Shown here: in pieces, positions 57,372-64,000 of the stretch | How positions within the stretch are numbered: the first letter of the stretch is position 1 | How the letters are laid out: every line of letters begins with the position of its first letter | NCBI RefSeq assembly: GCF_014190775.1 | Contig: NZ_JACHVP010000003.1 | Coordinates: 310,001 to 374,000, forward strand | DNA from: Leifsonia aquatica | GTDB taxonomy: Bacteria > Actinomycetota > Actinomycetes > Actinomycetales > Microbacteriaceae | DNA: 64,000 nt | Reading direction: 5' to 3' | Position numbers and translations under genes: made by a program | Notes under the pieces: generated by a model | The model's input: the letters and a program-made list of their open reading frames with translations, nothing else | Told to the model about the DNA's origin: nothing | Databases searched by the model: none

Positions 57372-58733
57372 ATGACCATCACCGACCCCGCCATCAGCAC
57401 ACCCGTCGGCGGACCTACGCTCCCGCAGGAGCGCCGGCTCGTCACCCCGATCCCCGGCCCTGAGTCGCGCAAGCGCTCCGAGCGCAAGTCGCGCGCCGTC
57501 GCCGCCGGTGTCGGTGCCACCATCCCCGTCTACACCGTCGCCGCGGGCGGAGGGGTCATCGTCGACGTCGACGGCAACTCCCTCATCGACCTCGGCTCCG
57601 GCATCGCCGTCACCGGTGTCGGCAACTCGGCCCCGCGCGTCGTCGAGGCCGTCACCGCGCAGGTCGCCGCGTTCACGCACACCTGCTTCACGGTCGCCCC
57701 GTACGACTCCTACGTCGACGTCGCCGAGGCGCTCAACCGCCTCACCCCCGGCGACCACGAGAAGCGCAGCGCCCTCTTCAACTCCGGCGCGGAGGCGGTG
57801 GAGAACGCGGTCAAGATCGCGCGCCACTACACCGGCAAGCAGGCCGTCGTCGCGTTCGACCACGCCTACCACGGCCGTACGAACCTCACGATGGGCCTGA
57901 CGGCGAAGAACCAGCCGTACAAGAACGGCTTCGGCCCGTTCGCCCCCGAGATCTACCGCGCACCGCTCAGCTACCCGCTGCGCGACGGCGGCCTCTCCGG
58001 CGCCGAGGCCGCGAAGCGCGCCATCACGATGATCGAGAAGCAGATCGGCGCGAGCAACCTCGCCGCGATCATCATCGAGCCGATCCAGGGCGAGGGCGGC
58101 TTCATCGTCCCCGCCGACGGCTTCCTCCCGGCCCTGCAGGCCTGGGCGAGCGCCAACGGCGTCGTCTTCATCGCCGACGAGGTGCAGACCGGCTTCGCCC
58201 GCACCGGCACCATGTTCGCCTCCGAGCAGTTCGGCCTCGTGCCCGACCTCATCGTCACCGCCAAGGGCATCGCCGGCGGCCTGCCCCTCTCGGCCGTCAC
58301 CGGCCGCGCCGAGATCATGGACGCGCCGCACGTCGGCGGCCTCGGCGGCACCTACGGCGGCAACCCGCTCGCCTGCGTCGCCGCCCTCGCCGCGATCGAG
58401 ACCTACGAGCAGGACGGCCTCGTCGAGCGCGCCCGCCAGATCGGCGACATCCTCTTCGAGAAGCTCGGCGCCCTGCGCGACGCCGACCCGCGCGTCGCCG
58501 AGGTGCGCGGCCGCGGTGCGATGGTCGCCATCGAGCTCGTCGACGCCGAGACCGGGGAGCCGGACGCCGCGCTGACCTCGAAGGTCGCCGCCGCCGCCCA
58601 CGCGGCCGGCGTCGTGCTGCTCACCTGCGGCACCTACGGCAACGTGATCCGCTTCCTGCCGCCGCTCAGCATCCCGGACCACCTCCTCATCGAGGGTCTG
58701 GACGTCGTCGCGGAGGCGGTGGCCAACGCATGA
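57372..58733 (+). CDS. gabT: 4-Aminobutyrate aminotransferase
   Basis: A 453-residue class III PLP aminotransferase that converts GABA to succinate semialdehyde using 2-oxoglutarate. The PLP lysine K298 is in TAKGIAGGLPL; FIADEVQTGFARTG holds the aspartate that contacts the pyridine nitrogen; FNSGAEAVENAVKIAR and FDHAYHGRT are typical of GabT. The stop overlaps the gabD start (ATGA). The gene appears leaderless and divergent from the PucR gene. The neighbouring succinate-semialdehyde dehydrogenase confirms the GABA reading. Confidence 0.93.
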   Translation: MTITDPAISTPVGGPTLPQERRLVTPIPGPESRKRSERKSRAVAAGVGATIPVYTVAAGGGVIVDVDGNSLIDLGSGIAVTGVGNSAPRVVEAVTAQVAAFTHTCFTVAPYDSYVDVAEALNRLTPGDHEKRSALFNSGAEAVENAVKIARHYTGKQAVVAFDHAYHGRTNLTMGLTAKNQPYKNGFGPFAPEIYRAPLSYPLRDGGLSGAEAAKRAITMIEKQIGASNLAAIIIEPIQGEGGFIVPADGFLPALQAWASANGVVFIADEVQTGFARTGTMFASEQFGLVPDLIVTAKGIAGGLPLSAVTGRAEIMDAPHVGGLGGTYGGNPLACVAALAAIETYEQDGLVERARQIGDILFEKLGALRDADPRVAEVRGRGAMVAIELVDAETGEPDAALTSKVAAAAHAAGVVLLTCGTYGNVIRFLPPLSIPDHLLIEGLDVVAEAVANA

Positions 58734-60217
58734 GCGCCGTCGACACCGCCACCGACCTGACCGCGACCGAGAGCGAGCTGCTCGCCCGCGTTCCCGACGG
58801 CCTGTTCATCGCGGGCCGCTGGGAGGCCGGGGCCCAGGACCCGATTCAGGTCCAGGACCCGGCCACAGGCCGCGTGATCAAGCGCATCGCCAACGCGCGC
58901 CCGGAGGACGGCATCCGTGCTCTGGACGCGGCCGCCGAGGCGGCGGAGGCGTGGGCGGCGACCCCGCCCCGCACCCGCGCCGAGATCCTCCGCCGTGCGT
59001 TCGACCTGCTGCAGGAGCGCCGCGACGACTTCGCGCTGCTGATGACCCTCGAGATGGGCAAGCCGCTCGCCGAAGCCAACGGCGAGGTCACCTACGGCGG
59101 CGAGTTCCTCCGCTGGTTCTCCGAGGAGGCCGTGCGCATCGCCGGCCGCTACGGCTCGAACCCCGAGGGCACCGGCACCATGGTCGTGTCCCAGCGCCCC
59201 GTCGGCCCGTGCTTCTTCATCACGCCGTGGAACTTCCCGCTCGCGATGGCGACCCGAAAGATCGCGCCCGCCCTGGCCGCCGGCTGCACGGTCGTCATCA
59301 AGCCGGCCGAGCTGACCCCGCTCACCACGCTGTTCTTCGCCCAGCTGCTCGCCGACGCGGGCGTGCCCGCCGGTGTCGTCAACGTCATCCCGACGTCGAC
59401 CTCCGGTGCCGTCTCGGCCCCGATCATCGCCGACCCGCGGCTGCGCAAGCTCTCGTTCACCGGCTCCACGCCGGTCGGCCGCGCGCTGCTCGGGCAGGCG
59501 GGCCAGAACGTGCTCCGCACCTCGATGGAGCTCGGCGGCAACGCCCCGTTCGTCGTCTTCGAGGACGCCGACCTCGGCAAGGCGGTCGAGGGCGCGATGC
59601 TCGCGAAGTTCCGCAACATGGGACAGGCCTGCACCGCGGCCAACCGGTTCATCGTGCACGAGTCGATCGCGGAGGAGTTCGCGGCCCGCGTCACCGAGCG
59701 CGTGAACGCGCTGCGCGTCGGCCGCGGCACCGACGAGGGCGTCACCCTCGGTCCGCTGATCGACGACCGCGCGGTCGCCTCGATGGCGGCCCTGGTCGAC
59801 GACGCCGTCTCGCGCGGCGCCCGCGTGCTCACCGGCGGCGCGGCCCCCGAGAGCGACGGCTTCTTTTTCGAGCCGACCGTCATCACCGACATCCAGCCCG
59901 GCAGCGAGATCCTCCGCGAGGAGATCTTCGGACCGATCCTGGCGATCTCGACCTTCTCCACCGAGGAGGAGGCCGTGGCGCGCGCCAACGAGACCGAGTA
60001 CGGGCTCGTCGGCTACGTCTTCACGCAGGACCTCGCCCGCGGCCAGCGCCTGATCGACAGCGTCGACACCGGCATGATGGGGCTCAACACCGGCCTCGTC
60101 TCCAACGCCGCCGCGCCGTTCGGTGGCGTGAAGCAGTCGGGCCTCGGCCGCGAGGGCGGGCTCGAGGGCATCCACGAGTACCTGAGCACGAAGTACACGC
60201 TCATCCCGGCGAGCTGA
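58730..60217 (+). CDS. gabD: Succinate-semialdehyde dehydrogenase
   Basis: A 495-residue aldehyde dehydrogenase that oxidises succinate semialdehyde to succinate. Catalytic C301 in GQACTAANRF and E267 in MELGGNAPF are intact; the cofactor segment is FFITPWNFPLAMATRKIAPAL and SFTGSTPVGR. It starts inside the gabT stop (ATGA at 58730-58733). Together with GabT it links GABA to the TCA cycle. It ends one base before the next ATG's region. Confidence 0.94.
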   Translation: MSAVDTATDLTATESELLARVPDGLFIAGRWEAGAQDPIQVQDPATGRVIKRIANARPEDGIRALDAAAEAAEAWAATPPRTRAEILRRAFDLLQERRDDFALLMTLEMGKPLAEANGEVTYGGEFLRWFSEEAVRIAGRYGSNPEGTGTMVVSQRPVGPCFFITPWNFPLAMATRKIAPALAAGCTVVIKPAELTPLTTLFFAQLLADAGVPAGVVNVIPTSTSGAVSAPIIADPRLRKLSFTGSTPVGRALLGQAGQNVLRTSMELGGNAPFVVFEDADLGKAVEGAMLAKFRNMGQACTAANRFIVHESIAEEFAARVTERVNALRVGRGTDEGVTLGPLIDDRAVASMAALVDDAVSRGARVLTGGAAPESDGFFFEPTVITDIQPGSEILREEIFGPILAISTFSTEEEAVARANETEYGLVGYVFTQDLARGQRLIDSVDTGMMGLNTGLVSNAAAPFGGVKQSGLGREGGLEGIHEYLSTKYTLIPAS

Positions 60218-60218
60218 C

Positions 60219-61088
60219 ATGACCACCACGACTCCACCGCGCATCCTCGTCGGCTACACGGCGACGCCGTCCGGCGAGGACGCCCTCGCCGCGGCGGCGG
60301 CGTTCGCCGGCTCGATCGGTGCGCGGCTGGATGTCGTGGTGGTGCTCCCGATGAACTCGCGGCCGTCGATCGTCCCGAACGATCCCGGCTACGACGCGCT
60401 CCTGCGCGAAACCGCGGAGGGCTGGCTCGCCGACGCCCGCTCCCGCATCCCGGACCAGGTGCCGTCGCGCGAGAGGGTCGTCTACGGCGACTCCCTCGCC
60501 GGCGGGCTCCTCACAGCCGCCGAGGCAGGCCGTGCCGCGCTCATCGTCGTGGGTGCAGCGCGGGACGGCCTGCTCGGTCGATTCACGGTCGGCTCGGTGG
60601 CGGGCTCCCTGCTGCACGCGTCGCCCATCCCCGTGATGCTGGCGCCGCAGGGCTCGCGCGAGACCGCCGCCCCGCTCGGCCGCGTGACCGGCATGGTCGG
60701 CACGCGCGAGGGCGCCGACGCCGTGCTCGCCACGAGCGCTCGGCTCTCCGCCGCCGGCACCGTGCCGCTCCGCCTCGTCTCGCTGCTCGCCCTCGACCTC
60801 CCCGGGGTGGATGCGGCCAAGGCGCGCGTGAGCGAGCACCACGCCGCCGCCGTGCTCCAGGAGGCGCGCGCGGCGCTCCCCGACGGCGTCGAGGCCACCG
60901 CCTCCGTCGCCCCCGGCGACAGCATCTCGCACGCCGTCGCCTCCCTCGACTGGCTGCCCGGCGAGGTCGTCGTCGTCGGCTCCAGCCGTCTCGCCCAGCA
61001 GAGCCGCCTGTTCCTGGGCACCACCGCGGCCACGATGCTGCGCGAACTCCCCGTCCCGATGATCGTCGTGCCCCGCGCGGGCCACTAG
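60219..61088 (+). CDS. Universal-stress-protein (UspA) tandem domain protein
   Basis: A 289-residue protein with two UspA-like domains (about 8-150 and 155-289). The nucleotide-binding glycines G-x2-G-x9-G(S/T) are seen in VVGAARDGLLGRFTVGSVAGSLLH and VVGSSRLAQQSRLFLGTTAATML. It is placed one base after the gabD stop, inside the operon, where it may sense or regulate uptake. Actinobacteria often link Usp genes with transporters. Confidence 0.88.
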   Translation: MTTTTPPRILVGYTATPSGEDALAAAAAFAGSIGARLDVVVVLPMNSRPSIVPNDPGYDALLRETAEGWLADARSRIPDQVPSRERVVYGDSLAGGLLTAAEAGRAALIVVGAARDGLLGRFTVGSVAGSLLHASPIPVMLAPQGSRETAAPLGRVTGMVGTREGADAVLATSARLSAAGTVPLRLVSLLALDLPGVDAAKARVSEHHAAAVLQEARAALPDGVEATASVAPGDSISHAVASLDWLPGEVVVVGSSRLAQQSRLFLGTTAATMLRELPVPMIVVPRAGH

Positions 61089-61100
61089 GAGCACCACCGA

Positions 61101-62621
61101 ATGAGCACCCGCAGCGCCGCGGAATCCACCGAGACCAGCTCGACCCGCACCGCCAAGGGTCTGAGCGCCGGGTCGGTCGGCCTGATCGGCGCCGTCGTCA
61201 TCGGCATCTCCTGCATCGCGCCCGCCTACACGCTGACCGGCGCACTCGGCCCGACCGTCTCGGAAGTGGGCGTCCACCTCCCCGCGATCTTCCTGGTCGG
61301 CTTCCTCCCGATGCTGCTGGTCGCGTTCGGCTACCGCGAGCTCAACAACGCGATGCCCGATTCCGGCACGTCGTTCACCTGGGCGACGCGCGCCTTCGGC
61401 CCGTATCTCGGCTGGATGGGCGGCTGGGGCCTCATCGCCGCGACGGTGGTGGTGCTCTCGAACCTGGCGGGCATCGCGGTCGACTTCCTCTACCTCCTGC
61501 TGTCGCAGGTGTTCCACAACCCGGCGATCGCCCATCTCTCCGACAACCCGTTCATCAACGTCGCGACCTGTCTGGCGTTCATGGCCGTCGCCACCCTCAT
61601 CTCGTACCGCGACATGCAGACGACGCAGAAGGTGCAGTACGTGCTGGTCGGCTTCCAGCTGCTGGTGCTCGTGCTGTTCGGGGTCGTCGCGTTCGTCCAC
61701 GTGGCGAACGGCACCGCCTTCGACGCGACCCCGCCGAGCCTCGACTGGTTCAACCCCTTCGGCGTCCCCTCGTTCTCGGCCTTCGCCGCCGGGCTCTCGC
61801 TCTCGATCTTCATCTTCTGGGGCTGGGATGTGACCCTCACGATGTCCGAGGAGACCAAGGGCTCCCGGTCGACGCCCGGCCGCGCCGCGACGCTCACCGT
61901 CGTGATCATCGTGGTCGCGTACCTGTTCGTGTCCATGGCGGCGATCTCGTTCGCCGGCACGGGCGAGGGCGGCATCGGCCTCGGCAACCCCGACATCCAG
62001 GAGAACGTCTTCTTCGCGCTCGCCGGCCCCGTGCTCGGCCCGCTCGCCATCCTGATGTCGATCGCCGTGCTCTCCAGCTCGGCGGCGTCTCTGCAGTCGA
62101 CGGCTGTCTCGCCCGCGCGCACCCTGCTCGCCATGGGGCACTACGGCGCCCTTCCGGCGCGGTTCGCCCGGGTGAGCCCGCGGTTCATGACCCCCGGCTA
62201 CTCCACCGTCGTCTCGGCCGTGGTCGCGAGCGTGTTCTACGCCGTCATGCGCTTCATCAGCGAGGACGTGCTGTGGGACACCATCACCACGCTCGGGATG
62301 ATGATCTGCTTCTACTACGGCATCACCGCGTTCGCCTGCGTGTGGTTCTTCCGTGCGAAGTGGTTCACCTCGGTGCGCAACGCCTTCTTCACGTTCGTGT
62401 GCCCGCTCATCGGCGGCGGCATCCTGAGCGTGCTGTTCGTCACCACGCTGGTCGACAGCATGGACCCGTCCTACGGCAGCGGCTCGAACGTCGCCGGCGT
62501 CGGGCTGGTGTTCATCCTGGGGATGGTCATCCTGCTGTCCGGCGTCGTGGTGATGCTCGTGATGCGCCGCCGGCTCCCGGCCTTCTTCCGCGGGGAGACC
62601 CTCCCGCGCGCGCAGGCCTGA
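61101..62621 (+). CDS. APC-family amino-acid/amine permease
   Basis: A 506-residue permease with about twelve helices. LSAGSVGLIGAVVIGISCIAPAYTLTGALG and ELNNAMPDSGTSFTWATRAFGPYLG in the first half are typical of the APC superfamily, including GabP- and putrescine-type carriers. It follows the Usp gene by 12 bases, last in the operon. Given its neighbours it probably imports GABA, putrescine or another amine. Confidence 0.92.
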   Translation: MSTRSAAESTETSSTRTAKGLSAGSVGLIGAVVIGISCIAPAYTLTGALGPTVSEVGVHLPAIFLVGFLPMLLVAFGYRELNNAMPDSGTSFTWATRAFGPYLGWMGGWGLIAATVVVLSNLAGIAVDFLYLLLSQVFHNPAIAHLSDNPFINVATCLAFMAVATLISYRDMQTTQKVQYVLVGFQLLVLVLFGVVAFVHVANGTAFDATPPSLDWFNPFGVPSFSAFAAGLSLSIFIFWGWDVTLTMSEETKGSRSTPGRAATLTVVIIVVAYLFVSMAAISFAGTGEGGIGLGNPDIQENVFFALAGPVLGPLAILMSIAVLSSSAASLQSTAVSPARTLLAMGHYGALPARFARVSPRFMTPGYSTVVSAVVASVFYAVMRFISEDVLWDTITTLGMMICFYYGITAFACVWFFRAKWFTSVRNAFFTFVCPLIGGGILSVLFVTTLVDSMDPSYGSGSNVAGVGLVFILGMVILLSGVVVMLVMRRRLPAFFRGETLPRAQA

Positions 62622-62646
62622 GCCCGGCCGTCACGGACGCGTGACC

Positions 62647-62680
62647 CGTGGCGGATGCAGGTCGTGCTGCATCCGCCACG
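62647..62680. terminator. Bidirectional terminator between convergent genes
   Basis: A perfect 14-base stem (CGTGGCGGATGCAG with CTGCATCCGCCACG) and six-base loop, flanked by partly complementary GCGTGAC and GTCAC. It lies between the permease and MFS genes. Confidence 0.65.
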
Positions 62681-62693
62681 TCGCGTCACCGGG

Positions 62694-64000
62694 TCAGTGC
62701 GCACCCATCGGCGCGTCGGCGTGCGCTGTCGCGGGAGCCGGCCGGCTCTTCGGCCCGCGGATGAGGCCGACCGCGATGCCGGCAGCGAGCACCATCCCGA
62801 CCGCGGCGGCGACGAACACGACCGAGTAGCCGTCCGTGAGGTCGACCGGCTTGCCGCCGCCTGTCGGGAGGGCAGCGGCGTAGAGCGCGGTGAAGACCGA
62901 GAGGCCGACCGAGCCGCCGATCTGCATGGCGGAGTTCGCGGTGGCGGAGGCCGCGCCCGCGTCGTGCGGCTCGACCCCGCTGAGTGCGAGGTTCTGCAGC
63001 GGCACGAACACGCAGGCCATGCCGACGCCCATGATCACGAGGGCGGGGAGCACCTGCACGAAGTACGAGCCGTCGGCCGTGAGCCTGCTCAGGTACAGGA
63101 GGCCGACCGCGACGATCAGCGGACCGGCGATCATCAGCGGGCGCGCGCCGACGCGGCCGAGCAGGCGGGTCGCCACCGGAGCGGTCGCCATGATCGCCAG
63201 GGTGAGCGGGAGGCTCGCCAGGCCGGCCTCGAGCGGCGGCATCCCGAGCACGAGCTGCAGGTGCAGCGTCAGGTAGAGCGTCGCGCCGATCATCACGCTG
63301 CCGGCGACGGCCTGGATGAGGAACGCGCCGCCGCGCACGCGGTCGAGCACGACCCGCAGCGGGAGGAGCGGCTGGGCGACCCGGCGCTCGATCAGAACGA
63401 AGGCGACGAGAAGCAGCACGCCCGCGACGAGGAAGCCGATGGTGTCGACGCGGCCCCAGCCGTTCTCGGCGAGGCTGAACCCGTACACCAGCGAGCCGAG
63501 CCCGAGCGTGACGGTGACGACGCCCCACCAGTCGTAGCGGTTGCGGCCCTCGGCGCGGCTCTCGCCCAGCACGAACACTCCACCGACCAGGCCGACCGCC
63601 ACGAAGAAGAGGTTCACGAGCAGGCACCAGCGCCAGTCGGCGAACTCGGTGAGTGCGCCGCCGAGGAGCAGACCGACCGCCGCGCCGGCTCCGGCGATCG
63701 TGCCGAACACGGCGAAGGCGGTGTTGCGCTCCCGCCCGCTCGGGAACGTCACCGTGAGCAGGGCGAGGGCGGCGGGGGCGAGCAACGCGGCGAAGACGCC
63801 CTGGAGGGCGCGGGCCCCGATCAGCTCGATGCCGTTCTGGGCGAGGCCGCCGATGGCCGAGGCGATGCCGAACCCGATCATGCCGACCAGGTAGGTGCGC
63901 TTGCGTCCCCAGTAGTCGGCCACGCGGCCGCCGAGCAGGAGGAGGGCGCCGAATGCCAACGCGTAGGCGGTGACCACCCACTGCCGCTCGGTGTCGCTGA
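62694..64000 (-). CDS. MFS efflux transporter, DHA2 type (N-terminus outside window)
   Basis: The frame runs to the window edge, with DTERQWVVTAYALAFGALLLLGGRVADYWGRKR visible near the beginning. ERQWVVTAYAL is the conserved end of the first transmembrane segment of DHA2 pumps, so the first 30-40 residues are missing. At least 434 residues remain, with about thirteen helices and a short polar C-terminus. RALQGVFAALLAPAALALL is the motif C region. An internal GTG at 63977 should not be read as the start. It is probably a drug-efflux pump; no regulator is in view. Confidence 0.88.
   Translation of the reverse strand, partial: SDTERQWVVTAYALAFGALLLLGGRVADYWGRKRTYLVGMIGFGIASAIGGLAQNGIELIGARALQGVFAALLAPAALALLTVTFPSGRERNTAFAVFGTIAGAGAAVGLLLGGALTEFADWRWCLLVNLFFVAVGLVGGVFVLGESRAEGRNRYDWWGVVTVTLGLGSLVYGFSLAENGWGRVDTIGFLVAGVLLLVAFVLIERRVAQPLLPLRVVLDRVRGGAFLIQAVAGSVMIGATLYLTLHLQLVLGMPPLEAGLASLPLTLAIMATAPVATRLLGRVGARPLMIAGPLIVAVGLLYLSRLTADGSYFVQVLPALVIMGVGMACVFVPLQNLALSGVEPHDAGAASATANSAMQIGGSVGLSVFTALYAAALPTGGGKPVDLTDGYSVVFVAAAVGMVLAAGIAVGLIRGPKSRPAPATAHADAPMGAH

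Noticed and set aside
63977-64000. GTG at 63977 as the start of the last MFS gene
   Set aside because: The frame continues to the edge with conserved DTERQW, so the protein is truncated by the window, not short.

Overview
This is a GC-rich, gene-dense chromosomal segment of an actinobacterium. The gene set, the tRNAs without an encoded CCA end, the LAxTG-type surface anchors, the sugar ABC importers without their own ATPase and the many apparently leaderless genes all fit the Microbacteriaceae (Leifsonia-like), but the genus cannot be fixed from the sequence alone. I see no insertion sequence, prophage, CRISPR array, rRNA or origin. No stretch longer than 300 bases lacks a gene.

Layout. 0-7 kb: the end of a kinase operon with a GH32 glycosidase, a YeiH-type membrane protein, several small conserved proteins, a ClgR-like regulator convergent with a ClpP gene, tRNA-Tyr, an inositol-phosphatase-like enzyme and a secreted M23 peptidase. 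7-18.8 kb: an alpha-glucosidase with its LacI regulator, a cysteine-cluster/pentapeptide-repeat fusion, an aldo/keto reductase, tRNA-Thr and tRNA-Met, a MerR/GyrI regulator, an MHS transporter with a Gfo/Idh/MocA-DUF6807 fusion, an SRPBCC-ArsR pair behind two clear operators, a patatin-like protein and a DUF2277 protein. 18.8-28.1 kb: a divergent carbohydrate cluster with GntR and an SDR on one side, and an SDR, ABC importer, LacZ and gluconokinase on the other. Beta-galactosidase followed directly by gluconokinase suggests a galactosyl-gluconate (lactobionate-like) substrate. 28.1-32.7 kb: an AtsA-type arylsulfatase and a VWA surface protein. 32.7-39.2 kb: a second sugar cluster (LacI divergent from binding protein, two permeases and a GH2 enzyme). 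39.2-47.3 kb: AhpD-like, VOC and SRPBCC proteins, a large LAxTG-anchored lamin-tail protein, an FUSC membrane protein and a putrescine-oxidase-like flavoenzyme. 47.5-55.7 kb: a membrane-anchored hydrolase, an MFS pump with TetR, an aldose 1-epimerase and the ATP-grasp/alpha-E/transglutaminase operon. 55.8-62.6 kb: a PucR regulator divergent from GabT-GabD-UspA-APC permease, a GABA/amine catabolic unit. The window ends inside a second DHA2-type MFS pump.

How it works together. The window is dominated by uptake and breakdown of plant- or soil-derived carbohydrates (alpha-glucosides, fructosides, beta-galactosides, sulfated compounds), each unit controlled by its own LacI or GntR regulator with visible palindromic operators. 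Both ABC importers must borrow an ATPase encoded elsewhere. Putrescine oxidation at 46 kb could feed the GABA operon at 57-62 kb. A recurrent feature is a -10 hexamer (TANNNT) placed exactly 6-7 bases before the start codon of at least thirteen genes, which predicts leaderless mRNAs, mostly for regulators and small conserved proteins.
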